Shown here: one piece after another, positions 11,975 to 23,710 of the stretch
Position numbering within the stretch: the stretch's first letter is position 1
How the letters are laid out: the number at the start of each line of letters is the position of its first letter
NCBI GenBank assembly: GCA_029215795.1
Contig: JARDYH010000002.1
Location: forward strand, 60,613,001-60,677,000
DNA length: 64,000 bases
DNA from: Anniella stebbinsi
Taxonomy: Eukaryota > Chordata > Lepidosauria > Squamata > Anniellidae
Direction: 5' to 3'
Translations under genes and position numbers: made by a program
Notes under the pieces: generated by a model
What the model was told of the DNA's origin: nothing
The model's database searches: none
Seen by the model: the letters and a program-made list of their open reading frames with translations, nothing else

Positions 11975-12475
11975 AACTCCTTCCTTCTGGCTTTGCTCAG
12001 CTATTTCCCCCTTCTCAATTTTAACAGGGTGAAATAGTCTTGAATGCAGTCCCATGTGGGCGACATCCTTAGTATGAGGAATGGCTCTCATTTCCCCGAA
12101 TGGCAGTTGTGATCTTGGCATCTGCCAAGCAGATCCCATTAGGCTCTGAGGGCATGCCATCTTAATCAGTTCCAACACCCCTACAGAAGGGAGTAGTCCC
12201 AGGAAGTCCAAACCTTACCAGGAAATCGTCTGATTATGACAATGAGGTTGAATTAGCCCCTCCAATTCTAGACCCTCTTCTCCCTGCCTGATGGCAAAGA
12301 CCAAATTTAGGCATGACTTGCGGTATCAGGCCAGTTATATACTGTGACATACTCTCCATGGTGGCTATGAAGTCCTGAGCCGTTTCTCTTAAGGCTTCCC
12401 TAGTATGAATGTTGAAATCTCCCAGCATCAAAACCATTTTCAACACCACCAGTGGAAAATTAGGGAAACTGTTGA
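11975..12475 (-). pseudogene. L2-clade LINE endonuclease relic
   Basis: A minus-strand frame ending near 12234 reads VLMLGDFNIHTREA followed by TAQDFIATMESMSQY, the GDFNIH motif of the apurinic-type (EEP) endonuclease of L2-like LINEs. The frame then shifts and continues towards 11975. It is a 5' ORF2 piece with no intact reading frame, and the hAT MITE at 11667-11968 lies directly next to it. Confidence 0.65.
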
Positions 12476-12844
12476 ATTGATTAAACTTCATATTGAGAAT
12501 GAGTATGTGTTTATAGCTTTCTTTGTGTATTGCAAGGATTATTTCTGTTTATTTTTCATTCAAGATGCTTTAGGTGTACAGTCATTAAGATAAGCATCTT
12601 TAGCAGAATAAATTACATGAGTGTTAATAGAAAAAAACTTAAAGGTCAAGCAGGACAAAAGAAAAGAAGTTCTGCAAAGATGAATGTCTATGATAATTAA
12701 ACAAACTGAGATTATGGAATGTTCTCCAGAGTGATCTACACCTGACAATTTTCTTAGTCAAGGGCCACTTTGAACTTGTGATTCTGGATGAGGGTTATCT
12801 ATCACCTTCACCACTATAGTCAGGTGAATCTGCATACCTGGGCC

Positions 12845-12937
12845 AGATCTGCTGCAAGTAGGATATAACATTTTGAAAATGCCCTGGGCCCAAACAGTGT
12901 CAAAACTGTTATAAAGCGGTAGGGTAGATCCTGCCCA
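12845..12937. mobile_element. Short MITE, AAGTAGGATATA family
   Basis: Ends CAGATCTGCTGCAAGTAGG and GGTAGGGTAGATCCTGCC. The same parts (CAAGTAGGATATAGCA and TATAAAGC.G.AG.GTAGAT) occur at 28199-28298 and, in a longer palindromic form, at 14487-14719. Confidence 0.6.
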
Positions 12938-14300
12938 GGTGCAAGTGTGCAATGTGTCAGATCTGTCAGAGAGATTTTGGGTTACCAGTCCTTTCCAGTT
13001 CAGAGAACCCTTAGACACCCATTATGAAACCAAACTGGTCTAAGTAGTCCTAAAACAAGTCAGTCTATTGAAACCCAAAGCAAAAAATATTTACTGTATA
13101 GGGAGTATAACTTACATTCTTCTGTTATAGTATTCTTTGATCCACAGATAAGAAGAACAGACCAGGGTACATTCACCATCAAATTACAGAAGAAGGAAAG
13201 TAAGGTTTCTGATGAGAAAGGTGGTCCTCCCTACCACCCTTCACAGAGACAGCTGCCACGACAATGCCCCTAATCAAGATTCATAGCAAAGCCTAGAAGC
13301 CAGGATGGGGACCATATTGTCTTCCAGATGTTGTTGGACTACAACCTCCATCATCCCTTACCATTTACTATGCTGACTAGGACTGATGGAGGTTGTAGTC
13401 CATCAACATCTTCACATTCCTCACTCCTGGCCTATATATAAATAAATCTATTTAGCCACAGAAATGTCTGAGTGAAGTAGAGGTTAAATGTGGACATGGG
13501 TGGGATGAAAGGAAGTAGAAGAAAGAAGGGTAACAAGAAATATTGATATTATCGTAGGAGAAATCTCAATTGCAGTGTTGGTCCGGCTCTCTGCAAATTA
13601 GCCAAGTATAACTTCAAGTTATGTGAACCTAATGAAATAAAATCCTGATGATTAAATAACTGGGTAAATCAGAAACCAATTTACCAACTTCACACACACA
13701 CACACACGCATGAACGCACGCACGCACGCACACACACACACTACAGAATATGCCCTGCTATTTCTGTATGCCACTTGGTGCAGCTGAGCATTTCACTCTC
13801 TCTTCTCATTCACATCTGCTAATCATGTGTGAGAAAAGGACAGTTGGAAGAAATCTTGGGGATGATCTATAACTGACACATGAATGGCTTTATTAAATAA
13901 ATAATAAATACATAATCATGATTGCCCTCCATCTACAGATGGCCTAGGCAAGCAGAGCAGAGTGAGTGTACTCTCCAGACCGTTACTGGGGGCTCCTGTT
14001 TCCTCGAAAGATTGCCTTAAACTGAGAGTCACAGTGGATTTTCCAGTTCGACTTCGCTTAGGCAGAAGGTAATGTTAAGACATATTATCTACTTTGAAAG
14101 CATGACACACATCCCAACGCATTGCAGCATCAATGATAGATGTGAGTAGATGCAAGGTGAACACCACTGGCACCATAATTGTTCAGAGACACTTTTAATA
14201 GGCTACAATATGAAGGGCCATGCAGATAAAAGACAGAGAAGCTGAGGCTCTGAGTTAAGCTCACAAATTGTCCCTTCCTTCCCAAATCCACCACTATGTA
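12938..14300. other. No gene recognised; inverted repeat and CA microsatellite inside
   Basis: 13325-13412 is an inverted repeat whose arms read AGATGTTGTTGGACTACAAC and its reverse complement, a common MITE-like form. 13693-13741 is a (CA)n-(CACG)n microsatellite. I see no exon. Confidence 0.5.
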
Positions 14301-14309
14301 TCAGTTTTC

Positions 14310-14314
14310 TCTTT

Positions 14315-14358
<44 letters not shown>
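14310..14358. repeat. (TTTC)n microsatellite
   Basis: About 12 TTTC units. Confidence 0.92.
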
Positions 14359-14486
14359 AAATATACCCCTCAGGCATATGTGATCGAAAATAAATTGGTT
14401 GATTTTTCCAAGCACATAGACAGTGCAATCCTGAACAGGTCTACTCAGAAGCAAGGTCAATTGAATTTAATGTGGCTTAGTCTATG

Positions 14487-14719
14487 GCCTAATCTACATC
14501 AAGCAGGATATTGCATTATGAAAGTGTTATGAAAGCGGTATATAAAAGGCAGGAGCCACACAAAGAAGGATATACCGATATATGGTATGTGTCAATGGGC
14601 CCCAACAGTTGTCAGTGCACTTCAATACCGCTATAAAGCAGTAGTGTGGCTCCAGCCTTTTATATATTGCTTTCATACCACTTTCATAGTGCTATATCCT
14701 GCTTGGTGTAGATTAGGCC
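14487..14719. mobile_element. Palindromic MITE, AAGCAGGATAT family
   Basis: The inverted arms start GGCCTAATCTACATCAAGC and end GCTTGGTGTAGATTAGGCC. Matching inner blocks (TATGAAAG..GTAT, TATATAAAAGGC/GCCTTTTATATA) make most of the 233 bp self-complementary. Confidence 0.75.
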
Positions 14720-14821
14720 CTAGGCTTGAGTGTATAGGATTGCAGCCATAGTGAAGGATTTGAATTGGGCTGACTGTAGACAGGGAGAAGGGACTTGGAA
14801 GAGAGCAACGGAATTTGAGAA

Positions 14822-15332
14822 TAGGGCTGTGCACGGACCCCCTGATCTGATCTGGATCCCGATCTGGGAGGTCCGGATTGGGCCTGATCTGATCCACCTC
14901 GGATCTGGATCCGGATCCCCTCCGGGTCCCTGCAGAGCCCTCCCACCCGCTCTATCCACTCTCTCTTTCCCTCCCCCAATCACCCTCCTTACCTACAGCC
15001 TCCTCCACATCGCCCTCATCATCCTCCGCATCGTCCTCTCTCCTCGATGTTGGCAGCCGGCCGACATCAAGGAGAGAGGATGCCGCAGGGGTTGACGCAG
15101 AGGTCGACGGGGAACGATGCGGAAGAGGCTGTAGGTAAGGAGGGTGATTGAGGGGAGGGAAGGAGAGAGCACGCGGGGAGAGTGGGAGGGAGGGCTCTGC
15201 ATGGACCCGGATCAGATCCGGATCATGGATCCGATCCGGCCCAATCCAGGCCCAATCCGATCCGGTTCTGACCCAGATCGGCCCGATCTGCTCCGGATTC
15301 GGGATCTGTATCCATATCCGTGCACAGCCCTA
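14822..15332. mobile_element. hAT-type non-autonomous element, 511 bp, GATC-rich
   Basis: Terminal inverted repeats TAGGGCTGTGCACGGA and TCCGTGCACAGCCCTA are flanked by a perfect 8-bp duplication TTTGAGAA (14814-14821 and 15333-15340). Both subterminal regions are packed with GGATC/GATCC and GATCTG/CAGATC words. The centre is CT/GA-rich with inverted halves. Open frames within it (for example 14730-15095) are compositional. Confidence 0.9.
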
Positions 15333-15340
15333 TTTGAGAA

Positions 15341-15944
15341 TACTGACCCCAAATAGCGACAGGGGATATTAGCTAATATTTTAATTGAAAAAAATATATA
15401 TGTGCGGCTAATGTGAGCTACCTTCCACTAAATTAGGTGAAGGGTCCCTCTAGTTGAATACTTCCAACTTTGATAGGCAGAAGTTTCCCAGAGTTTAAAA
15501 AAAACAAAGTCTGTCCTTCCTCAAAATTATTAATACTTTCTTTCCTTCCCAATTTGGAATACAACCTTACTACTAATGGAAAAACAACAAACCCTGAGGA
15601 TGAAAGTGCTGTCTCAACATCCATCCTCAAGTACATCTTTTGCCTCTTGTCATCAGCATGATGCATAACAGTACAAAAATGCTCCTCAAAATATGGTGTA
15701 TAAACTTTGTAACAATGAGCATGACAGTGTATTATGGAGTTGAAGTTACTGACAGGCAGAATACTCCTAGAGTCTTTCTATATTATTATTTTTAAATGCA
15801 AAAAAAAAATGCACAAAATTGTTACTCATTTGTTGTGCAGGAGCCCTCAAAGTGAGACTTTTGTTTTCATTTACAATTCAAAGCAGAACTGTGTTTTGAA
15901 AAATGCACTTTCCCCCCTTTTGTAGCACAGCCATTGCTATGCTG
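15341..15944. other. No gene recognised
   Basis: AT-rich sequence with no repeat boundary or exon that I can name. Confidence 0.4.
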
Positions 15945-16060
15945 TTTTAAGATGTTTTAATGATGTATTTTCTCTTGTTTTTAAATTGTTTTAACTGTTT
16001 GTGATTCTTGTATTTTACATTGTGTTCCCCGCCTCGATCCGAAGGGAGAGGCGGGTTGTA

Positions 16061-16100
<40 letters not shown>

Positions 16101-16111
16101 GTAGTAGTAGT
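15945..16111 (+). mobile_element. L2-type LINE 3' tail with (AAT)n(AGT)n
   Basis: T-rich segment, then CCCCGCCTCGATCCGAAGGG, AGAGGCGGGTTGTAA and about 13 AAT units with a few AGT. It matches the 3' end of the L2 fragment at 37818-38238. Confidence 0.7.
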
Positions 16112-18529
16112 AGTAATTGCTGCAATCCTACTCTTCTGAAATATGTCAGGATTTGTTGGAATTTCTTGTCATGTGCAGGTGAAGTTGTGCTATAAAATAC
16201 CCACTAGAGGGCACTGTCTCATTGAACTGTATGGGCCACATTGTCTCTGCTCTCTTCCCTGTGTAATTTAAGCTCATTTCAAATGCAGAAGAAAAGCAGG
16301 AAGCAGAATGGCGGCAAGGAAACACGATTTCCCCCGTCTGAAAGTATTCACTGTCTAGGAGATACAGGATTGCTCTCTAAGCATGAAATCCTATGCATAT
16401 TTAGCTAGAAAAAAGCCAGGTAAAATCCAACATTCCTCAACCAGCAAGAAGGAGCTGCAGGTGAGAATTCTCAGATGCCGTCCATGCATGCAATCATTCT
16501 CGCATGTGGCCCCCAACTTTGTACACATATGCAGCAGTAGGGCCCCCAACCTCACACCTGCACCAAGCCCCATGAATCCTCTGGGTGGCCCTGACTACGA
16601 TGAGGTGGGGGGGACGGGACCAAATACACTCCTTGCCCAGAGTGCTATTTATCCTAGGGCCGGCCTTGGCTAAATTGCCTAGACAGTGATTGGTTTGATA
16701 AAACATGGGAACTTTTAGACACAAGCAAGTTTTCCATCCAAATATGCTACTTTTCTTTGAGGACTTTCTAGTTCTAGCAGGGTGGGCACTAATAAAGATA
16801 CCTGTTCTTGTATAGTTCTGTGTTTGAGCTGTTGTTGTTTATTTTGATATATTTGTTTTGCTCACTTATCTGACTGCTCTTATCTCTGGTCTGTTGACTG
16901 CAGTAAAAAAAGACTTTTGATTTTGTGAACTTTCTAGAAAAAATGGCTTCCATTTATTATGTATGTAAATTCAGCAAAAACAATGCATAGAAGGACATTG
17001 TATCTGAGCTCAGTCTTTATTTTGTAATATTAAAGGGAAAAACAAAGAAAGAGACCACTCTGGAACTGTAATCTTTGCTGATCTGATACTGTTTATAACT
17101 TGAAATGTACAAGAAACATTGGTTATTGCCTGTTTTATAATCAAGTAAAACATGTTTTAAATCCTAATTTAAAATTATATCTAGTTTTTTTCTAGGTGCT
17201 GTTAAAATACAAGTCTTTTCTGCATAGAGAATATGGAACACAGCTGAGCCGTGTTATCTTTTTAAAGTGCTGATTCTATGATGGAGCCGCTCATACACTT
17301 TGGAAGATTTTCCTGGCATTTAACTACTGTAGTTTTCTGCAGACTCACCTCCTTGCTCCTTACTGTCCTTCCACTTCTATCTGATGTCCTTTTAAATATT
17401 TGAAATCTGTCAATATGCCCCTTTCACCTTCTGTCGCAAATAAACCCAGTTTCTTCAGCTTTGTGTTGTATAACTTCTCTTCCAAACTTGTTATTATTCT
17501 CCTAGAGTTCCTCCTGAATGCTTTCCAATTTGTCCTCACCCTTTCTCATAGCTGATTTATATTTCACAAAGCACAAAATGCTGTGGCAAAGGGCCAGACT
17601 GAGGTACTGTGGCCTACCCTCTCCATCTTCAAGCATCAAGTGCTTTGATCTGAGCAGGATGCACCCAGAATAGGTTATTTCATTGCTTAAAATAGTGAAT
17701 AGAATTGTTTGCTGTTCACAATTTTGGGGGCATCTTTTCCGAGAAGAGGAAATTTCAAAACAAGAGAGGACTGTTTAATGAAGAAAATAAATGTGGATTT
17801 GTCAAAGAAATGAACCTCAGCTTAATAAATTTTAACTACAGAAGAATGATAGGTAATTCAAGAGTACTATTTTGAATTACAGGGACTCACATCTTACTAA
17901 AGGCTGATATGAAATGTATAAGTGGGGGAAATGAGACTAAGCACAGATGCCAGGAATCAAAGTTTGTCTCCTCTGATGAGATTGGCTCTGTAAAAGCAAA
18001 TCCAGTTCCTTTAGTTATACGTGGATTACTTGGCTTCTTGAAGCCTGGGATGATTGACATCAGAGAAAGATATGTTTGTGTGTTCAATTTAGAAGCCAAA
18101 TTAGAAGTGTTCCAAGACATTTTCAAGTCCAATCCTTGAGCAAAGACAGAATGCCATAAGCCAAAGCACCCTTTCAGTCGCTCCTCTAGCCTTTTTGAAT
18201 AGCAATGCAGGTAGAAATTATAATGTAAGAGGACAGCTACTACAGCAACAGGGGTGTACGCCATGACTGAAATTCATTAATTTAGGTTGCAGTCCTCTGG
18301 TCCTCTGGAAGATGTCCCAGGGGCAATAGGATTTAGCACAAGGGCGCTGAACCCAAAACCCGTGGGCACCTCCAATGGCACCTAATTGTGAAAGGGTCCT
18401 AAATGTGGCACCGTTGGGCATCTGCAAATGTTTTTTTCTCTGTGTGTATGCGTGTGTGTGTTTTAATATGTGTATGTGGATTTGTATATATCCATAGCGA
18501 TGAATACATATGAAATGCATACAGCTTTC
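16112..18529. other. No gene recognised
   Basis: About 2.4 kb of mostly AT-rich sequence. Two open frames (16383-16673 and 17887-18264) carry no domain and stop-free length is unremarkable. No repeat boundary is clear. Confidence 0.45.
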
Positions 18530-18950
18530 TAGCAGTTATACAAAGGCTTCAACAAAAGTGGACCAAATATCCAAATAAGCATCCATTTGAAGGTGGTGGT
18601 GTCTATATGGTACCTCTTCAAATATTGAAAGCATTTTAAGGTCTTCAATTCATTGCATAGTAGGTGAGTGTTCATTCTTCCAATGTAGTAATATCAGTCT
18701 TTTAGCTGTCAAAAAGGCACAGAGAATCCATTTATGCTGACCATTAATTTCTATAGAGCAAGGAAATAATTTAAATGAGTGGGTACAGCACTGATTATTA
18801 AAGGCTATTCCAGTACGAAATTTATCTACACAATTTATCTTTCCCTCCCAAAAAGAAGCAACTCGTGGACATTACCAGAACATATGTTTAAAAGAAGCAT
18901 TAGCTGTATTGCATTGCTGGTAATTAGCTGAATTAGACATATGCTGCATT
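18530..18950 (-). pseudogene. L1 ORF2 C-terminal relic
   Basis: Read on the minus strand across several frameshifts, pieces such as AKRLILLHWKNEHSPT, IEDLKMLSIFEEVPY and MDAYLDIWSTFVEAF are visible. This is the conserved order at the C-terminus of vertebrate L1 ORF2. It is heavily mutated and a relic only. Another, more 5' L1 segment lies at 59038-61100, also on the minus strand. Confidence 0.7.
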
Positions 18951-19177
18951 CAGACAACACGATAGTCAATGGTGGGGTAATAATCAACTTTACAGTTGTT
19001 CATCTAGGGGGTACTCCCCACACAACATGGTAATAAATAATGAACCGTGGTGTGGATTAGGATCAGCGCTGAGTTGACTATGGCAGCATTCGGACGACAC
19101 GATAGTCAATACAACTGACGATTCCCTCCCCCCCCCCCCCAGTTGATTATTGTGTTGTCTGAATGCAGCCAATGTCT
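18942..19177. mobile_element. MITE, TGAATGCAGCC family, copy B
   Basis: Terminal repeats ATGCTGCATTCAGACAACAC and GTGTTGTCTGAATGCAGC are almost perfect. An internal second copy (GCAGCATTCGGACGACAC) and a run of 14 C are present. The interior matches 9125-9352 in inverted orientation. Confidence 0.8.
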
Positions 19178-19224
19178 TATTAATGAGACATCGTGGTGTC
19201 CAATAAATATGAAACAACGGTCTT

Positions 19225-19365
19225 TGCTGAATAATTTAAGACACAGAGCTCCATCACATCAGCAGATTAGTGCACTTTCACCATGCCTGGTGTGCGGATT
19301 TGCAGCATGGTACTCACATGATGACATGTCTTTCCTGCTGACACCCTGCCTCTTCCCCAGTCTTT
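19225..19365. repeat. Interspersed repeat shared (inverted) with 27995-28145
   Basis: The order CAGAGCTCCAT, CAGCA.ATTA.TGCAC, GCCTGGTGTG, ATGACATG and TCCTGCTGACA is recognisable in the reverse complement of 27995-28145. Class unknown, possibly a MITE. Confidence 0.5.
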
Positions 19366-19808
19366 CCTAGAATGCTAAAAGTCTGGATTATTTTCCCTAA
19401 GCACACTTAATGTGCCCTAAGTATCCATGTAGTTTTAAAGGAACTGGGGGCTTGAATGGATTGCATCAGGTCCTGGCAGGGAAAAGTGATCTCTTCTAGC
19501 AGCCGCCCATATCACCACTGACAGGACTGCCCCTTTTGGGGAGGGGAGGCCTTCCCATGTCATCCCCTTCCAGGCCGTCAAACCCTGGGTGGATGAGGTG
19601 AGTTGGCCTCACAGGTAACCCTTATCCTCCCACCGGGGCCATAAAACCCTCAGGGCTCACCTATCACCATCATAGTGCCTCAGAATGCACATCATCCCTG
19701 AATTCCCTGATCGTGCCCACCCCCAATGGACACAGGAGACCTAATGGCTTTCTAAGTAAACCTGGGGCTGACTAGGCCCATTGCTGCCACCCCGCTGCTC
19801 TCACTGTC

Positions 19809-20227
19809 TAGGGTGACCACATTTGGGAAACCAAAAAAGAGGACCCTCAGTGGGGTGGGGGGTGGGAAAGTGGCTTTCCGGGGCCTCTGGAAAGCATGTC
19901 ATTCACCCCCACTGCTTTAAAGGACCCAATTGGAGCGGAGGAGGGGAAAGTGTGTCATTCCCGCCCTCCACTGCTCCAATTGGGTCCTTTTCTATAATGT
20001 CCAGGAATGACATACTTTCCCCTGTAAGGTCCTGATTGGAGCAGTGGGAGGGAAATAACCCACCTCCAGAAAGTTCGTCATTCCCTCCAACCACGCTAAT
20101 GTGGACTTAAAGGGGAAAGCTTGTCTTTCCAGGACATTATAGAAAATTACAGAAAATCCCCCCTGACACCCAGGATAGAACAAAAACCAGGACAAATCCG
20201 GGGAAATCCTGACAGTTGGTCACCCTA
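19809..20227. mobile_element. hAT-type non-autonomous element, 419 bp
   Basis: Ends TAGGGTGACCAC and TTGGTCACCCTA lie in flanking octamers TCACTGTC and TCACTATC (7 of 8 identical). The ends are shared with the TAGGGTGACCATAT MITEs but the interior differs, with repeated CCAATTGG-type and GGAAAG.GTGTCATTCC blocks in both orientations. Confidence 0.85.
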
Positions 20228-20235
20228 TCACTATC

Positions 20236-21560
20236 GAGACTCGCATCGAATAAGCAGCCTTGAGGTCTCCAGCTCCCAGTACAGAAGCCACCAACCGAAG
20301 AGGCTGGAGAAGGAGCTGCCTACCAACTACAGAAGTGTTGCAGGCTCCGCCGTCAGCCAGTGGCACTACCTTGCTTCCTCCAATGGGAGCAAGCCTGGTG
20401 TCTCGCCCTTCCCCCCACCGTTGCAACTAGCCCCCCACTCCACCCCCATGCCTAGGCAAGCCAGATGCAGGGTACGGCACATGCCTAAATGTGTCAAGGA
20501 TGGGGTAAGAATTCCATGAATCAAGGAGCTCTGCCCTCACAAGCCTCCCCATTGTGGGCACAGAAACTTCCACTGTCCCTTGTTGCTCCACTCGCAGTGC
20601 TCCAACAGTGGGCATGGCAAAAAGTGGTCTGCTGGGGCAGTGCCAGGGGCATATGGGAGGGGACTTTGTATCCGCTGGATCCAAAGCTGTTTCGTTCTAT
20701 AACATGCTGCAGGAATGGGGGGAGGGGTGGGGAAGGGCAGGGCATAATGTTTATTTTCCTTCCCATCAAGAAGTCTGGTGGAGGGGGGGGGGAGGCTAGA
20801 AGACACAAAATGAAACCTGAAAGGTATCTTCACAGCAACGATGTTGGCACCGCATCCCCCCAAACCCCATGCTTTTGCTCCTACGAGGTTGCGCCCCATT
20901 ATCCCCGTGCAAACGAGCGAGCGCAGGGGTTACACGGATCTAAGAGGGGGGAGCTACTGCTGCCACCACCATACCTCCCTGGCTTTCCCCCTTTTCTTCG
21001 AGGGGATTGAAGCCAGGGAAAGGGAGAACCTTCCCCCCCAGCAAAAAGGAGACTCTTCTCCCCACAGAGGCTCTCTGGCTCAGCCCCCACCCCCATGAGA
21101 CACCAGAGCAGTGGTGATAGGCAGAGACGCGTCTTCCTCGCTGTGCTCCAAAGAAGTTGGGGTAAATCCCCATTATTATTTTTTTGCTTTGGAGCTTTTG
21201 AGAAAAGCCCCAGCTTGCCTGCACGGTGGCTTCTGCATCATATAATCGACTCCGCGTCACCGCTCACCCACCCCAGGGATTTCGTTATGTATAGACACAT
21301 CCCCTTGCAAGCATTCCCCAATCTACCCTGCTGCCATGAATCCAATACAGCTATACATTTCATGGTTTCTCCACCTTAAATTCTCTCCCACTCTGCCGCT
21401 ATTGGATTGCTATATCCTCCTACCTGGGAATAAGCCCATTTGTTGAACTCACTGGAATTTACTTCTGAGTAGACATTATAGTATTATATTGTTAGTATGG
21501 AGCCTATCACAATAAGTGGTTCAAGAGGTTACTAACTGGTTTCCTTGAGCACTAAAATAT
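20236..21560. other. GC-richer block without recognised gene
   Basis: More GC-rich than its surroundings, with many C and G homopolymers. Several overlapping open frames (for example 20489-21010, 173 codons) exist on both strands, as expected of GC-rich DNA with few stops; none shows a domain, and I see no splice-bounded exon I trust. A fragment of the CAGAAGTAAGTCCCA-type repeat lies near 21440-21480. Confidence 0.4.
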
Positions 21561-21584
21561 ATCTGAAATTAGAAAACTAATCTT

Positions 21585-21740
21585 TTAAAAATATTTATTC
21601 ATTATATTTCTATACTGCCCAATAGCTGAAGCTCTTTGGGTGGTTCACAAAAATAAAAACCACAAAATACAGCATAAAATACAATATAAAATTAACATGA
21701 AGTAGTCCTAACATCTCTAATGGATTTTGTAGACTCTCAT
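21585..21740 (-). mobile_element. LINE 3' tail fragment, antisense
   Basis: TATACTGCCCAATAGCTGAAG, followed by GGGTGGTTCACAAAAAT and a run of AAAATAC words, looks like the reverse complement of an L2/CR1-type tail (ATTTTTGTGAACC...GGGCGGTATA). Confidence 0.5.
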
Positions 21741-22082
21741 TAAAACCCATACAATAAAACAGACTATAAATCAGAACAAAAGCCAACACTTACAGGAAAA
21801 TCCAACATCGTCATAATAGCAAAACATGACAGATTATCAGTCTTTCAAGCCCTAACAAAAAGTTTACATCTCAGCCTAGCTGAGGATTTACATATTTTGC
21901 CTTGAGTGTTGGGTTTTCAATGCAGAAAAGCCAGCTTCAAATCCCTGCTCAGATATAAAGCTAACTTGGTTAAGTCGCTCTCTTTCTCAACTTAGATTAG
22001 CTCACAGGAGACCAGATGTGAGGTTAAAATGAGATCATACCAGGTATGCTGTCCTGAGCTCTCTAGATACAAATGTGATGAA

Positions 22083-22282
22083 TAGGATCACAGGAAGCTG
22101 CCTTATACTGAATCAAACTAGTAGTCCAACTACTCCAGTATTGTCACCATTGACTGGCTGCGGCTTTCCAGGGATTGCAGGCAGATTCTTTTGTGACCCT
22201 ATCTGGAGAAGATGGGGATTGAACCTGGAACCTTTAGTACACAAAGCATGTGCTCCACCACTGAGCTACAGCCTTTCCCCCA
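22083..22282 (-). mobile_element. tRNA-headed SINE, antisense
   Basis: On the minus strand the head reads GCTGTAGCTCAGTGGTGGAG (A-box-like), then CAGGTTCAATCCCCAT (B box), followed by a body ending in AGTATAAGGCAGCTTCCTG. The same body end is in the plus-strand copy at 34796-34990. It is a SINE and not a tRNA gene, since the cloverleaf is not maintained. Confidence 0.75.
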
Positions 22283-22761
22283 TAACATGGCTGCCTCTTC
22301 TTCAAATCTTCGAAGAAGAGAAGCATATAAGACTAAGGCAGAATCCAGATGACAGCCTTCCTCCATGGCTGAGAGAAGCGTTCTTATAAGTTATATCTAG
22401 AATGAGGAAAATATGTCTCTGATGGATACACTAACTACTGCAGAAGGTTTGTGCTGTACACTTATGGATCTGGACACTCCATAGTGCTAGACTCTCAGCT
22501 AGTGGAGTAGCCCTGTGTGGCTTACAGGGGTTAGAAGTATCAGATAAGCTTTCCTGACTCTTAAAAACATTTCAGTAGAAAGTATATCCAGTGCTCAAGA
22601 GAGCATTTTAAAGGAAAAGTATAAAATAAATATGTTAAAAGTCAACAGATGGCTTGCTATAAGGATGCTAATCTATTACTGGTGACATATCGGTATTTGT
22701 TCCAGCTGAAGGTTTTCCATACATAGAATGTATCTTGGTATTATTTCCATTGACACATACA

Positions 22762-23116
22762 GGCCCCCTCCACAAGGATGCGCTTTTGCGCCCGGTTCGG
22801 GGATTATGCGCATTATCGCGGAGGTGCATTTACGCCTAATCCCTCTGCACGGGAGGCGGCGAGAGGCGGCAAAGCGCATTAATTGATGTCCAAAAAGCGC
22901 TTTAGAAGACGTTAATGCGCATAATCGCTTGTTCACAAGGCGAAAATGCGCTTTAACGGCCGGAGAAAAATAAAAGTCGCTATTTAACGCGCATTCGAAA
23001 ATGCGCATTATCGGGGAGATAACGCGCCTGTACGCCCGTTTTGCGCTCCGCTGGTGTGGAGGTAAAATTTATAATGAGCCTTCAAGGCTCATTAAACGTC
23101 TCGTGTGGAGGAGGCC
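22762..23116. mobile_element. Harbinger MITE copy 2 (355 bp), closest to the 9.9-kb element
   Basis: Ends GGCCCCCTCCACAAG and CGTGTGGAGGAGGCC sit inside a perfect ACA duplication (22759-22761, 23117-23119). It has the CCTCCACA form of the terminus shared with 46803-56702, where the other five MITEs read CCTCTACA. Several TGCGCATTATCG sites are inside. Confidence 0.9.
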
Positions 23117-23480
23117 ACAGATGAAAGCATTTCCCCCCCTTAATCTGTCATCATACCACTTCTCTAGAGATGGTCTGTGAGTCAAAACTGGTCTTCTCTC
23201 TATTTACTTAACATACTTATTTACAGTGAAATTTTCCACTTTGCTTCACACACACAAGACACATGATTGATCTGTCCAGTACTTTACTTATTTAATTATT
23301 TTTGTCCTGATTTTAAAAATAGCACAAAAAACAAGGGAAGAGGAGCCTTCACAAGAGAAAAGTAAACAAAAAGGGACTGACCCTAACGGCTAATTGGCTC
23401 AAATAAGAAACCACATTCACAATAGATTAACCCACAGGTGTTTATATGCATACACTTGGCACAAAGCATCCATAAACAAC

Positions 23481-23710
23481 ACCAATACTGGGACAATATT
23501 TTACAAACAAAGAGCTTACAGAATAATAAAGAGATAATAGGAAAACATAAACCCACACCAATACTGGGACAATATTTTACAAACAGAGCACTTACAGAAT
23601 AATGAAGAGATAATTGAAAAGCATAAACCCAAACGGTAGCTCCGGTTTATAAAGACTTAATAGGAAAATATAAACCCACACCAATACTGGGACAATATTT
23701 TACAGAGTGC
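23481..23710 (+). repeat. Imperfect tandem repeat, three units
   Basis: The phrase ACCAATACTGGGACAATATT starts at 23481, 23557 and 23680 (spacings 76 and 123). It is interleaved with TACAGAATAAT.AAGAGATAAT and AAAACATAAACCCA. The interval 23120-23480 before it holds no recognised feature. Confidence 0.75.

Noticed and set aside
20489..21010. 173-codon open frame with overlapping long frames on both strands
   Set aside because: The region is GC-rich with few stops; frames on both strands are equally long, none shows a domain, and composition (runs of G, C) explains it.
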